64,000 nucleotides of DNA. It comes from Leptolyngbya iicbica LK (GTDB taxonomy: Bacteria; Cyanobacteriota; Cyanobacteriia; Phormidesmidales; Phormidesmidaceae). Within the stretch, counting starts at the first letter, position 1; each line of letters begins with the position of its first letter. The position numbers were made by a program, and so were the translations under genes. A model generated the notes under the pieces. The model did not search any database. It had not been told where the DNA came from and was given only the letters and a program-made list of their open reading frames with translations. The stretch is from positions 71,071 to 135,070 of the forward strand of contig NZ_QVFV01000001.1 of NCBI RefSeq assembly GCF_004212215.1, written 5' to 3'. Of this stretch, positions 54,472-63,906 are shown one piece after another.

Positions 54472-55798
54472 TCGACAGCGATTCCACCCAAATGCGGGGG
54501 CAAATGCCGCCGGGAGTAACTTCCGGCTCTGCTTCTACATGCACGATCGACTTCAGCAACTCGCGAAAATCGCCCGCCACCGTCGCCGAATCAATGCTGA
54601 CCTTTTCACCTTTATTCACTAACCAGCCATCAAATGGCAGTGAAAACGAGCCTTGCAGAGCGTTGACCCCCGCATGTAAGGCTTGCACATCATCAATCCA
54701 GATGACATTTTCCGCCGTTTCGAGGCTCAGGTCTTGCCCCGAGGGCTGCCCCGCCATCACGTGATAAAAGTTGGCATCGACGCTGACCTTCGCGCCAATG
54801 CTGGCGTGGCCGGTCGGCTGGGCGCCCATGCGCTTCGCCGTGCCCGCACTGTGCAAAAAGTGGGTCAGCACGCCATTTTCAATAATGGGCAGACGGCGAG
54901 TGGGGGTGCCTTCACCATCAAAAGTGTCGGCGCTGACGTTTTCGGGATGCAGGGCATCATCCACCACCGTCAACAAGGGCACCGCCACCTGCGTGCCCAG
55001 CGACTCCGCCGTCGACAAACTGCGATTATCCAAAATGCTCTGGGCGTTGAACAGATTGGAGAAGGCACTCAACAGACTCAAAAAGGCTTCGGCTGAAAAC
55101 ACCACCGGGTACTTGCCCGAGTCAATCGAGCGATAGTCCAAATGACTGCGGGTTTTCTCCACCGTTTCCTGAATGCAGGCTTCGACATCAATTTGGGGGA
55201 GCCCGCGCTCGACTCGCATTGCCCCGGCCGATCGCGGCTTTTTCCCTTCTTGCTCGGTCTTACTGTATAGATATAGCGAGGCGTAGCTCCGCTCTTCGCG
55301 CCGCTGGGCCCCGGCACTGTTGAGATAAAAGCGATCGATCTGCCGCTGGGCAATGCCGTTGTAGGGCACCGACACAATGGCGGGATGGGCCTCTAAGACC
55401 GCCTTTTCTGCCTCCACCAAGGTCTTGATCAGATCTTGCACATCACTGGCGGGCACCGTTTCGTAGTCCACCTCGGCAACCGGAGCCGTCGCCTCGGGAC
55501 TAAAGTCGGGAATGTGCTCTTTTGCGCCAAAGGTGCTGGCATCCGCCGCCGTTTGCAAGGCCAGGCTAATGCCGTTGGGGTCTACGTCTGTCGTGGTCGT
55601 CACCCCGACGAGGCCATCCTCATTCCACACTCGCACAATCACGCTGGCTCGCTGCGACGCCTTGACCTGCTTGGGCTCGCCCTGATCGACCTGCACACTG
55701 GTCTCATCCACCGTGGAACCGTACACGTCGTACTTGTGGATGCCCTGTTTTTGAGCACTTTCCTGGGCGTAGCTGGCGATTTCTTGAAGCGTTGGCAT
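54455..55798 (-). CDS. tldE: TldE/PmbA-family metalloprotease partner
   Basis: TldD and TldE form a protease complex that processes peptides and small proteins; the TldD subunit holds the zinc. The 447-residue product has no HExxxH zinc motif, so it is the TldE/PmbA-type member. [22 protein letters not shown] and [12 protein letters not shown] type stretches, and a final ITGEA, match family blocks. The ATG at 55798 is preferred over a TTG at 55810. The partner TldD gene is not in the window. Possible substrates in cyanobacteria include peptide precursors, but this is inference. Confidence 0.88.
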   Translation of the reverse strand: MPTLQEIASYAQESAQKQGIHKYDVYGSTVDETSVQVDQGEPKQVKASQRASVIVRVWNEDGLVGVTTTTDVDPNGISLALQTAADASTFGAKEHIPDFSPEATAPVAEVDYETVPASDVQDLIKTLVEAEKAVLEAHPAIVSVPYNGIAQRQIDRFYLNSAGAQRREERSYASLYLYSKTEQEGKKPRSAGAMRVERGLPQIDVEACIQETVEKTRSHLDYRSIDSGKYPVVFSAEAFLSLLSAFSNLFNAQSILDNRSLSTAESLGTQVAVPLLTVVDDALHPENVSADTFDGEGTPTRRLPIIENGVLTHFLHSAGTAKRMGAQPTGHASIGAKVSVDANFYHVMAGQPSGQDLSLETAENVIWIDDVQALHAGVNALQGSFSLPFDGWLVNKGEKVSIDSATVAGDFRELLKSIVHVEAEPEVTPGGICPRIWVESLSITGEA

Positions 55799-56029
55799 AG
55801 TGGTTTGCAAACCTGTTGAATGTCACACTTCCCTATTTTAAGAGGTGGGGCGATCGCTGGGGTCCGTCCAGCCCAGATGGGAGACAAAGCTTTGGGATGC
55901 CTATTTCCCTTCGATCAAGATGCTTTTGCAGGTCGCCCACCATCGCCGAAAATCTGTGAGTTGCAGGCAGTCAAATGCCCCTTTGTCTGCAAGAATGTAT
56001 AGCTTGTGGGTTTCACTTGGTAAAAAGCA

Positions 56030-57235
56030 ATGGGTCGAGCAGAAAGAGTTGTTTTAGCGTATTCCGGCGGTGTCGATACGACGGTGTGCATTCCGTATCT
56101 CAAGAATGAGTTTGGCGTTAAAGAAGTTATTACCCTCGCAGCCGATTTGGGACAGGGTGAAGATCTCGAACCGATCCGCCAAAAGGCGCTGAAAGCGGGT
56201 GCATCGGAATCGTTGGTGGTAGATGCCAAAGAAGCGTTAGTAAAGCATTACGCGATTCCTTCCATCAAGGCGAATGCGCTGTACGAAAATCGCTATCCCC
56301 TCTCGACGGCGCTGGCTCGCCCCCTCATTGCCAAGCTGCTGGTGGATGCGGCCCGGCAGTGTAATGCCGATGCTGTGGCCCACGGCTGTACGGGTAAGGG
56401 CAACGACCAGGTGCGGTTTGACGTGGCGATTGGCGGGTTGAATCCGGACCTAAAGGTATTGGCTCCGGCCCGCGAGTGGGGCATGAGCCGCCAAGAGGCG
56501 ATCGCCTACGGGGAGCAATTTGGCCTTACCTTCCCCGTGAAAAAATCGTCGCCCTACAGCATTGACTACAACATCTTGGGCCGCAGCATTGAGGCCGGGC
56601 CGCTAGAAGATCCCTGGACGGAGCCGCTGGCGGACGTCTTTGCGATGACTAAGGGCATTGCGGAAACCCCTGACGAGCCTGAATACGTTGAAATCGGCTT
56701 TAACACGGGTGAACCCAGCAGCTTGAATGGCCAAGAAATGACGACCACCGCTTTGGTGGAAGCGCTGAATGCGATCGCGGGCAAGCATGGCTTTGGCCGC
56801 ATTGACATGGTGGAAAATCGCTTGGTCGGCATCAAGTCGCGCGAAATCTACGAAGCACCCGCCTTGTTGCTGCTGATCGCCGCCCACCGCGATTTGGAAA
56901 GCTTGACCCTGACGGCTGATGTCACCCAGTACAAACGGGATGTGGAAGAAACCTACAGCCGCCTGGTGTATAACGGCCTGTGGTTTAGCCCCCTCAAGTC
57001 GGCGCTGGATGCCTTTATCAACTACACCCAGGAATACGTCACCGGCACCGTGCGCATCAAGCTGCACAAAGGCAACGCGATGATTGTCGGTCGTCAAGCT
57101 GAGAACGCCCTGTACAGCGAAGCATTAGCGACTTACGGCGCTGACGATACCTTCGACCACCGCGCGGCTGAGGGCTTTATCTACGTGTGGGGTCTGCCGA
57201 CCCGCATTTGGTCGCAGCGCATGGGCAACGATTAG
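56030..57235 (+). CDS. argG: Argininosuccinate synthase
   Basis: ArgG condenses citrulline and aspartate with ATP in arginine synthesis. The 401-residue product begins [20 protein letters not shown], the PP-loop ATP site (AYSGGVDT at residues 10-17), followed by [16 protein letters not shown], the aspartate-binding [16 protein letters not shown] motif (usually [12 protein letters not shown]), and [15 protein letters not shown]. Length and motifs are standard. The start is the ATG matching the family N-terminus. No other arginine genes adjoin. It is preceded by a 220-base spacer and followed by a HIP1-type hairpin terminator. Confidence 0.98.
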   Translation: MGRAERVVLAYSGGVDTTVCIPYLKNEFGVKEVITLAADLGQGEDLEPIRQKALKAGASESLVVDAKEALVKHYAIPSIKANALYENRYPLSTALARPLIAKLLVDAARQCNADAVAHGCTGKGNDQVRFDVAIGGLNPDLKVLAPAREWGMSRQEAIAYGEQFGLTFPVKKSSPYSIDYNILGRSIEAGPLEDPWTEPLADVFAMTKGIAETPDEPEYVEIGFNTGEPSSLNGQEMTTTALVEALNAIAGKHGFGRIDMVENRLVGIKSREIYEAPALLLLIAAHRDLESLTLTADVTQYKRDVEETYSRLVYNGLWFSPLKSALDAFINYTQEYVTGTVRIKLHKGNAMIVGRQAENALYSEALATYGADDTFDHRAAEGFIYVWGLPTRIWSQRMGND

Positions 57236-57263
57236 GCCCTGTCCATCAGTGGGCGACGGTTAA

Positions 57264-57290
57264 GGGGGGCGATCGCCCCCCGCAGTTTTT
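57264..57290 (+). terminator. HIP1-centred terminator after argG
   Basis: GGGGGGCGATCGCCCCCC (57264-57281) is a perfect 18-base palindrome with GCAG and TTTTT following (57286-57290). The stem centre is a HIP1 core. Confidence 0.6.
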
Positions 57291-57360
57291 GAGGGTCGCA
57301 ATCCGCAGCCAGGTGCCGAGAGCCTAAAAGTTCACAGCATGGGAATGTAATTTAAGTTTG

Positions 57361-57440
57361 GACAGCCGAGACGGCTGTCCCGACGCAGGCAAGATGCCTG
57401 TCTGACAAAACTAGGACTTTATAAAATCCTGCTTCCTCGT
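57361..57440 (-). repeat. Dispersed intergenic repeat, copy C (inverted)
   Basis: Read on the minus strand it gives GGAAGCAGG, CCTAGTTTTGTCAGACAGG, ATCTTGCCTGCGTCGGG and ACAGCCGTCTCGGCTGTCC, matching copy B at 53501-53580. The plus strand holds GACAGCCGAGACGGCTGTC, a near-perfect palindrome. Confidence 0.85.
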
Positions 57441-57608
57441 CCTCTCGTTCTTCTGCCAAAGAGATGAACAGATCAATATGTGCAGTGCTATAGGAATGAG
57501 GATGGAACCAGTTGGAACCGCCGAGACGGCTGTTCACCTCCGGCCACTGTGGTGAATTAGCACGAAATAGAGCTGCAAAACGCCTGATCGCTTAGCTACG
57601 TCCACAGC

Positions 57609-57971
57609 TTACAAATCTGTCATTTGATTTTGCAATTCGGCGCTGACGGCGGCCCCATTGGTGGATGCGCGATCGCTGCGCGTTTGTCCCGCCGTACACA
57701 ACCGTTCTAAGACTTGCTCGGCCCCCATCAAGCGCTTGAGCACTACTTGCCCAATGGCTTTGGTCGCTTCGGTCGTGGGGCGGACTTCCACCATCAATAC
57801 CGCATCTTCGACCTGATACAGCCACAACGTCTCGCCATTTTCGATAATGCTTAGCGGCATCTGTTGAATGTGGGGTTTGCGCTGCCAGGCAAATTCATCC
57901 CACAGCCCACCAAATTCCCAAATTCGTCCTGTCGTCCAGCCCTCAGAGAGGAAAAAATATTTCACGAACAC
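57609..57971 (-). CDS. Conserved hypothetical protein, about 120 residues
   Basis: The product has an N-terminal part rich in aromatic residues: KYFFLSEGWTTGRIWEFGGLWDEFAW (about 3-28). It has an amphipathic middle and a Ser/Ala/Thr-rich tail. No domain or signal peptide is recognised. The start is uncertain: a GTG at 57971 is assumed; no ATG lies near the beginning. The aromatic block is unlike chance translation, which supports the frame. It lies between repeat-bearing spacer and the BrkB-like gene. Confidence 0.6.
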   Translation of the reverse strand: MFVKYFFLSEGWTTGRIWEFGGLWDEFAWQRKPHIQQMPLSIIENGETLWLYQVEDAVLMVEVRPTTEATKAIGQVVLKRLMGAEQVLERLCTAGQTRSDRASTNGAAVSAELQNQMTDL

Positions 57972-58222
57972 ACTCCGCCGATGCAGCAACGTAGAGATTA
58001 TCTAACGATTATCGGATCTGCGATCGCTTAATTCCTAAATACACCGATTTTCTCCCAATGACGATGGCTCTCGCCGTCCCGCGCTGTAGGATACGCGGCT
58101 CATATCGGGACGGATGAGTAACCTCTCCCCCCAAATCTGAAATCACCGAGATAGGATACAAAACCCCAGAGAGTGAGCCCAGTTCAAGTAACGGTTGGAG
58201 ACAGGAAGAAAGCAGCCACCAA

Positions 58223-59233
58223 CTATTTTTCTGGGTTGGGTCGAAAATGCGGCGAATCAGAAAAGATTCCGCTGCGGCTGCCCAATAGATAGGTGTAGAC
58301 ATAGGTCAACTCACACCCGAGAAAGAAGACTTGGCAGCTCAAAAAAATCCACAGCAGCAAAATCATGACGCTGCCCACCGCCCCATAGGCCAAAAACTGT
58401 TCGCCAAATCGCACAATGCTGTTACTGGCCAAATGCTGAAGCAGCATGAACAGCCCTGATGTCGCAAGGCTCCCTAAAAACACGTCACCCCAGCAGATGC
58501 GCGTATTCGGCAACACCTTAAACAACAGCATAATGATGGCCGAAATACCCAAATAAGAGGTGCTAGTTTGCAATGCCTTCAGCACTAACAAATCGTCAAT
58601 CTGAAAGATACCGACAGCATTTTCTAAATTTTGAACCACCTCGATAATCACTTCGATCGCAATCTTGGTCACCAGGGACATAAAAATCAAGGCCGAGGTG
58701 CTCAACACCAACATGAAACCGAGAAAACGGTTTCGCATAAAGTTTTTAGCGGCCGATTTCACCCCGGTTTGGTGTTTCTTTTCCAAATCCACCTGCCAGA
58801 TCTTGTTCATCGATCTCGTTAGCGCCCCAAAGACGCCACTGGCGGTGAAACACAAAATCAGAATACTGATGATTCCAGCCTCTAAGCTGTTGCGATTGAG
58901 CTGACTCAGGGTGTTATCGACCAAAGAGTAAGCTTCGGGTGGCAGGCTACTCCGCGCAAACAACAACACTTGCTCAGCAGCGCCACTCTCAGGACCAATA
59001 AAGGAACCGACAATACTCAAGACGATGAGCACAGTCGGAAATAGCGAAAATAAGGCGTAATAGGACAGCGCTGCGCCCATTTCCAGGCAATCGTCCCGCT
59101 GCCACTTCAGCGCGGTTTGAACGACGAGTACGACTGGCTTAGAGCGAAATAGCTGGATCCCAGGTAACTTATGCAAACTTTTCAACACCAGTTCAAAGCG
59201 TTTGAGAGATTTACTGGCCCAAATATTCCCCAT
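58223..59233 (-). CDS. YihY/BrkB-family inner-membrane protein
   Basis: The product has 336 residues and about six membrane helices. The family motif ALSYYALFSLFPTVLIVLSIVGSFIGPESG is seen at about 53-82, and a central LTRSMNKIWQVDLEKK block follows. Although once annotated as ribonuclease BN, YihY proteins are now regarded as membrane proteins of unknown function; a transport or lipid role is unproved. The first 40 residues are soluble and rich in Lys/Leu. It is transcribed divergently from the beta-helix gene. Confidence 0.92.
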   Translation of the reverse strand: MGNIWASKSLKRFELVLKSLHKLPGIQLFRSKPVVLVVQTALKWQRDDCLEMGAALSYYALFSLFPTVLIVLSIVGSFIGPESGAAEQVLLFARSSLPPEAYSLVDNTLSQLNRNSLEAGIISILILCFTASGVFGALTRSMNKIWQVDLEKKHQTGVKSAAKNFMRNRFLGFMLVLSTSALIFMSLVTKIAIEVIIEVVQNLENAVGIFQIDDLLVLKALQTSTSYLGISAIIMLLFKVLPNTRICWGDVFLGSLATSGLFMLLQHLASNSIVRFGEQFLAYGAVGSVMILLLWIFLSCQVFFLGCELTYVYTYLLGSRSGIFSDSPHFRPNPEK

Positions 59234-59590
59234 ACTCTCCTAATCGTTCTCTTGAGACGGGCTCTCATCAGGATTTTGTCATTTTAGACACTGAACTTTG
59301 AAAGTTCAATCGACTGCCACTGCGGGTTCCCGCCGATGATTAGTCCGGTTCAGGCTGATTGGCGATTGACCGACACCTCTCCATATTATGAACGCAAGAA
59401 TGGTCGGGCTCGCCTCAGAAAAACTGATTGAAGTCATGTGATTGATCCAGACTGCCCCTTGATCTGGTGGCGGCAAGCAGGGCTAGCCACTACATTTGGG
59501 TTAAGTTTAGTAAAGACAGTAGATCGTCGCCCGATCTTTGCGTTATTACAATGGCGCATTCCCAGGATTTAATTGGGGGGAGGTCGTTCA
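59234..59590. other. 357-base divergent spacer
   Basis: Between the BrkB-like gene and the beta-helix gene. It is the expected promoter region for both. A GGGGGGGAGG run (59574-59583) is the ribosome site for the right-hand gene. No gene or recognised element is seen otherwise. Confidence 0.5.
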
Positions 59591-61759
59591 ATGGCTAGTT
59601 TTCAACGAATAGTGCCACTGGTCTGTGTCAGCGGGTTAATGGCTGGGGGCGGCGGATTAAATGCTGGGGCCGCGATCGCGTTAGAGACGACCCACCATCC
59701 CGCGCCACAGTCGGCAGCGACCGCCGAGGCGATCGCCCAAGTGCCCAATGAGCCAGCGGGATACACCATTTTGCATGTGAGTGCCACTGCAGGGGATGAT
59801 GCCATCGGTGATGGGAGTCAACTGCGCCCTTATCGCACCATTACCCATGCCCTGGACTTGGCGGAAGCCAACACGCTGATTTTGCTGGCGCGGGGCACCT
59901 ACAGCACCGCCAGCGGTGAGACCTTTCCCCTGCAGATGAAGCCCGGTGTCACGATTCAAGGCATGGCAGGGCCAAATTTAGCCGACGTCGCGATCGCGGG
60001 CGGTGGCAACTATTACAGCCGCACTGCTGGCATGCAAAACGTCGCGATTTTAGGGGCGGACAATGCGGGGCTGGCAAACGTGTCGGTCTCGAATCCGCAT
60101 TCTGAAGGTACGGGACTGTGGGTGGAATCCGGCAGTCCGATTGTGTTGGACAATGCCTTTGTGCAAAATGGTGCGACGGGCGTCTACGTCGTGGGGGCAG
60201 GCGCGCCAGTGATTCGCGGCAATTATTTTGCGGCCAACGGCAAGACCGGACTGGTCATTGCCGGGGCATCGACCGCCCAGGTCGAAGCCAACGTGTTTGA
60301 AAATACGGGCACCGGCATTCTGGTGGCCCCCGAGTCGGCCCCCGAAATTATCAACAACCAGATTTCAGGCAATTTGGACGGGCTGATTATGCACGCCGAT
60401 GCGCGGCCCCAACTGCGAGGCAACCAAATTGCCCGCAACCGCCGCAACAGCATTGTGGACTACGCGACCTGGACAACCGTACCCAATGGTCGCTCACCCG
60501 GGGCCACCCAACCGCCGCCCCCCACAGCGACCACAGCGGCGATGCCCAACCGGGCGATCTCCCCTCCACCCTCAGCAGCGATCGCGGCTGCACCGACTGA
60601 AACCGCTATCCCGGCTCCATCCGTGTCAGGCTCTACAGCGGTAGCGACGCCGTCGGCACAGCCTGCCACCGCTACCTCGACCGCCGCCGTGCCGCCTGCT
60701 ACCCCAGCAGCACCATCCTCTGAAAGTTCATCCGAGCCAGTAGCCGATGCCCCAGAGCTGCCACCCTCTGAGGGGGAAGTTACGGTCGAGACAGCCGCCG
60801 TCGTCAATGCAGCGGTCGAAACGGGGCCAGAGCTTGAGGCCATGCCGGAGGCCGAGGTGGAGCCAGAATTCGCGGCTTTACCCGTGACTGAAGATAGCTT
60901 TAGTGATTTATCGGAAGCCGCCTTGGGCGATCGCCTCAGCCGGGAAATTGACGCCACCACTGAGGCACTTAACGCGGTGGAGATTAGCGTGGTGCCCGCG
61001 ATCGCAGCAACCGTAGCCCTGGGCACTGTGGATTTGCTGCCGCTGCGGGATGCAGCCCAAACGCTATCGACAGAGTTGGAGACGGCAGCATCAGACTCGG
61101 CAGCGGGTGAAACCGAATCCACTGAGACTGAACTGCTGGCACCACTACCGGTCCCAGGCGAAGAGGTCGATGACTCGACCTCAACCACCCTCCCCAGCGC
61201 AGATATTTCAGTCGGTGAGCCAACCACCACTGACGTGATTGAGATTGCGGTAATTCCGCCACCGGAGACATCGCTCAAGCCGCTCAATGCTCCCCCGGCC
61301 CGGGGCAGCGGCCTATCCCAAAACCTCGCCTACGCCTTGGAAACCGGCGAACACTTGCCCGCAGTGCCAGCGGTGCCCAATGCCGCTGCGACCCCAGCCA
61401 CTCCCGCTCCGAATAGCCAGCGGTTGGCAGTACCCAACCGGGATATTCCCGTGGGATCGGGCGGCAGTCTGTCAGAGGGGTTCACTGCTGGGGCGGCGGC
61501 CGGTTTGCCCGCCGATGGTCCCCCGCCACCGCCGTCTTTGGCGACTTCACTAGGGTTGAATTACAAGGTTTTGGTTGCGGCGACTGATGAGGCCACTCAA
61601 GCTGCAGTGCGATCGCAAGTACCCGACGCCTTTCGGACTCAGCTGAATGGGCAGGCTTTCATTCAGGCTGGTGCCTACCCCACCAGAGCCGAGGCACAGG
61701 CCATGCTGAACCGCTTGCAGCAAGCTGGCTTGCCCGCGCAAATCCAGGAAGTTCGCTAA
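59591..61759 (+). CDS. Secreted beta-helix (DUF1565) protein with SPOR-like C-terminus
   Basis: The product is about 722 residues. A signal peptide (about 1-30) is followed by a DUF1565/right-handed parallel beta-helix domain (about 50-300): ISATAGDD.. style start with VSATAGDDAIGDGSQLRPYRTITHAL, then helix repeats such as GVYVVGAGAPVIRGNYF. Residues about 310-610 form a long Ala/Pro/Thr/Glu-rich linker. The end (about 650-722), NYKVLVAATDEATQAAVRSQ to LQQAGLPAQIQEVR, resembles a SPOR peptidoglycan-binding fold. GGGGGAGG precedes the ATG. It is probably exported and attached to the cell wall; substrate unknown. Confidence 0.82.
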   Translation: MASFQRIVPLVCVSGLMAGGGGLNAGAAIALETTHHPAPQSAATAEAIAQVPNEPAGYTILHVSATAGDDAIGDGSQLRPYRTITHALDLAEANTLILLARGTYSTASGETFPLQMKPGVTIQGMAGPNLADVAIAGGGNYYSRTAGMQNVAILGADNAGLANVSVSNPHSEGTGLWVESGSPIVLDNAFVQNGATGVYVVGAGAPVIRGNYFAANGKTGLVIAGASTAQVEANVFENTGTGILVAPESAPEIINNQISGNLDGLIMHADARPQLRGNQIARNRRNSIVDYATWTTVPNGRSPGATQPPPPTATTAAMPNRAISPPPSAAIAAAPTETAIPAPSVSGSTAVATPSAQPATATSTAAVPPATPAAPSSESSSEPVADAPELPPSEGEVTVETAAVVNAAVETGPELEAMPEAEVEPEFAALPVTEDSFSDLSEAALGDRLSREIDATTEALNAVEISVVPAIAATVALGTVDLLPLRDAAQTLSTELETAASDSAAGETESTETELLAPLPVPGEEVDDSTSTTLPSADISVGEPTTTDVIEIAVIPPPETSLKPLNAPPARGSGLSQNLAYALETGEHLPAVPAVPNAAATPATPAPNSQRLAVPNRDIPVGSGGSLSEGFTAGAAAGLPADGPPPPPSLATSLGLNYKVLVAATDEATQAAVRSQVPDAFRTQLNGQAFIQAGAYPTRAEAQAMLNRLQQAGLPAQIQEVR

Positions 61760-62100
61760 CGACCTGAGCCGTTTCTTAGGGGACACGAAAGCCGTGCTTA
61801 GGGCGACTAGAGGATTGGTTCAGCCTGGTGTGATTCTGATGCCCTTCTGTGTAGAGGGACTGCCTGCGGTTGAGTCGTTTCAGTGGTGCCAGTTGACTAA
61901 ACGGGAGCCCATAGCCCCAAGTTCTCTCAGCAATTATTGCTAGGAAAGCGCTAAATATAGGGCTAAGGCGTTAGAATTATTTTGGATTTCCCACATTTAG
62001 CGCCACGCTGGAATAGTCACCTGCAGCTAGGCCATTGCTGGCCAGTGGGAAACCACTCAATACCGCTTCAGCGCGATCGCTCAATCCATCGCTCAACACC
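61760..62100. other. Spacer with a spaced inverted repeat
   Basis: GCGCTAAAT (61948-61956) and ATTTAGCGC (61995-62003) are exact reverse complements 38 bases apart, upstream of the HTH-like gene. A site for autoregulation is possible. No gene is supported in the remainder. Confidence 0.45.
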
Positions 62101-62976
62101 ATGCCTAGCACGACTCTGTTGCCCGCTCCACCCCAAGCCATCCCTGCTATTGAGGTCTCCGGACTCCCTATTGAGGTGGGCTTGTTGCCCGATGGCACCC
62201 CCTTTATGTCGGGACGAGAACTGGCGCGGGCCTGTGGGATTTCGAACAGTACGCTGGTGGGGTGGGGCGAAGCCACCCCGCAGGTGGGCGATCGCTACCG
62301 AGCGGGCAAACTAGCCAACCTGCTTGCCACTTACAACTATCAGGGCGAACGCCTCTTCCTGCGGATTCCCGACGGCACTCAGTTTGGCGGACGGGCCAAC
62401 GTCTCAGCCTATCCCTATCAGGTGTGTCTGGCCTTTTTGGACTATTACGCCTTTGAAGCGAACAAAGAAGCCGCCCGCAACAGTCTGCGCCTACTGAGTG
62501 AAAAGCAACTGCCACAGTTCATCTGCGAGGTCGTGCAGACGCCACCCGCACTGGCCGAACCGCCTCAGCCCATCCAACCCAAATACGATCCATTTCGCCA
62601 GCGGCCCCTACGCGATGGTATACCCGTGGGATATTTCAGCGTGGGGCAGCTGCTGGCATCGGAGCAGCCGCGATCGCTCCCCCTGACGGAACTACGTACT
62701 GCTCTCCTGATCAACATTGATAAAGCCTGGAACCGCTACTGGAATATTCAGTGCCTCAGCCGGGAGTATGGCGATCGCTTCGCCATGCCCCAGCGCTCCT
62801 TAAACGATTGGGCCAGACCACGACAGTATGTGTATCCCAAGGCGGCATTGGTGGCTTTTCAAGATTGGCTCGCGCTGCACTACCTGCCAGAACGGTATCC
62901 GTCTTATTTGCAACGCAAGCGCCAGCAGTTGGCCTCACCGTTTACCCACCTCAAGTTGCTGCCGCAAGCTAGTTAG
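62101..62976 (+). CDS. Uncharacterised protein with an HTH-like segment
   Basis: The 291-residue product has a segment MSGRELARACGISNSTLVGWG at about 36-56 that reads as a helix-turn-helix, followed by a conserved block with VSAYPYQVCLAFLDYYAF and AARNSLRLLSEKQLPQFI (about 103-138). The C-terminal half is Trp/Tyr/Arg-rich. I do not recognise the family; the layout resembles phage antirepressor-like or regulatory proteins. The start at 62101 follows in-frame upstream residues of doubtful reality. Its 3' end overlaps the convergent membrane protein gene by 4 bases. Confidence 0.55.
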   Translation: MPSTTLLPAPPQAIPAIEVSGLPIEVGLLPDGTPFMSGRELARACGISNSTLVGWGEATPQVGDRYRAGKLANLLATYNYQGERLFLRIPDGTQFGGRANVSAYPYQVCLAFLDYYAFEANKEAARNSLRLLSEKQLPQFICEVVQTPPALAEPPQPIQPKYDPFRQRPLRDGIPVGYFSVGQLLASEQPRSLPLTELRTALLINIDKAWNRYWNIQCLSREYGDRFAMPQRSLNDWARPRQYVYPKAALVAFQDWLALHYLPERYPSYLQRKRQQLASPFTHLKLLPQAS

Positions 62977-63485
62977 GCTTCAGTCGTGCCTGGCCATTGC
63001 AACAGGCGTGGCAGTTGGGCCAAATCCAGCAGATAATTGCTGCCCCACACCACCATTTCGCTGATAAAAAAGAGCGCTAGCCAAGACTCAGAGGATTGAG
63101 CTGTCGTCAGGGTCAGCCCTTCCCACAACTGCCAAAGTCGATAGGGGACGTACAGATAGGGCACCATCACCCAGGCAATTGACTGAAATTGCCGCAGCGT
63201 TAAGACTTCGATCATCACTTGCAGCGCCAGCAGCACAAAATACGCTAAGAGCACTTGCTTTAACAGTGGAATGCCCTGCCAAAAGCCGCAAATCATCGCA
63301 ATCAGCGGCGGCACGCTGCCCCAAAACTGCACCACGCCAAACCAGACTTGGAACCATGCGGGCAGTGGCTTGGGCAACTCGTAGGGCTGAGCATTGCGCC
63401 AGCTCCATCCCCCCCCAACGAGAAACAGAGTTGAGAGTAGAAAAAACGTGCCGTTTTCAATTAGCAGGCGTTGAGCGAGAGTCAT
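62973..63485 (-). CDS. Small membrane protein of unknown function
   Basis: The 170-residue product has about four predicted transmembrane segments, for example LIENGTFFLLSTLFLVGG at 8-25 and IPLLKQVLLAYFVLLALQVMI. It has Trp and Tyr-rich boundaries. No family or active residues are recognised. The gene is convergent with the HTH-like gene. No operon partner is apparent. Confidence 0.65.
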   Translation of the reverse strand: MTLAQRLLIENGTFFLLSTLFLVGGGWSWRNAQPYELPKPLPAWFQVWFGVVQFWGSVPPLIAMICGFWQGIPLLKQVLLAYFVLLALQVMIEVLTLRQFQSIAWVMVPYLYVPYRLWQLWEGLTLTTAQSSESWLALFFISEMVVWGSNYLLDLAQLPRLLQWPGTTEA

Positions 63486-63906
63486 GGCGCGATCGCAATT
63501 ATCAGTGACCTTTCACAGGGTACTCAGTGCGTGTCCTTCACAAAATCATCGATCGACGGAGATTTGGCCCACCCCTTAGAGCTATCCACTGGATATAAGT
63601 CGGGGAAAGCCATGAATAGCGAAACTTCCGGCAGTAGCTTACCAGGCATTGTCAGACGAAGATACGGGCTTTATTGAGGGGGGCGACTGGGGGCAATTTC
63701 GCTTTGCCCCCAGACCCCCAGCTTCGCGCGTCCTACGACGAACTGCCGTCCTGGACCTCGCAGATCAGTTTGTCTGTGGGAGCTTAGGCCAGCCTTTGAC
63801 CTAGGTCGAACCAGTCCACGCAGTTTCCGAGCGTTACAAACTGGTTGTGAAACGATTGCTTGCCTAGCCATCGAGCGATTTTCGTGTAATGGATAGCCCC
63901 TTAGAG
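63486..63906. other. Spacer with a G-rich hairpin
   Basis: CTGGGGGCAATTTCGCTTTGCCCCCAG (two 10-base arms around TTTCGC-type loop, 63687-63713) is a strong hairpin without a clear U-tract. No gene is supported; a minus-strand frame at 63671-63871 has no family signature. Confidence 0.5.

Larger units (their letters stand above)
57236..57608. other. 373-base spacer with terminator and dispersed repeat
   Basis: The spacer after argG carries the terminator at 57264-57290, dispersed repeat copy C (57361-57440) and a further partial palindrome CCGCCGAGACGGCTGTTC at 57518-57535. No gene is supported. Confidence 0.65.

Noticed and set aside
58009..58302. Minus-strand frame overlapping the 3' end of the BrkB-like gene
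   Set aside because: It overlaps a well-supported gene in another frame and has no family signature.
60460..61287. Minus-strand 275-codon Ser/Ala/Val frame
   Set aside because: Antisense shadow of the repetitive Ala/Pro/Thr linker of the beta-helix protein.
63671..63871. Minus-strand 66-codon frame near the right edge
   Set aside because: Arg/Ser-rich translation with no motif; it overlaps a hairpin-rich spacer.
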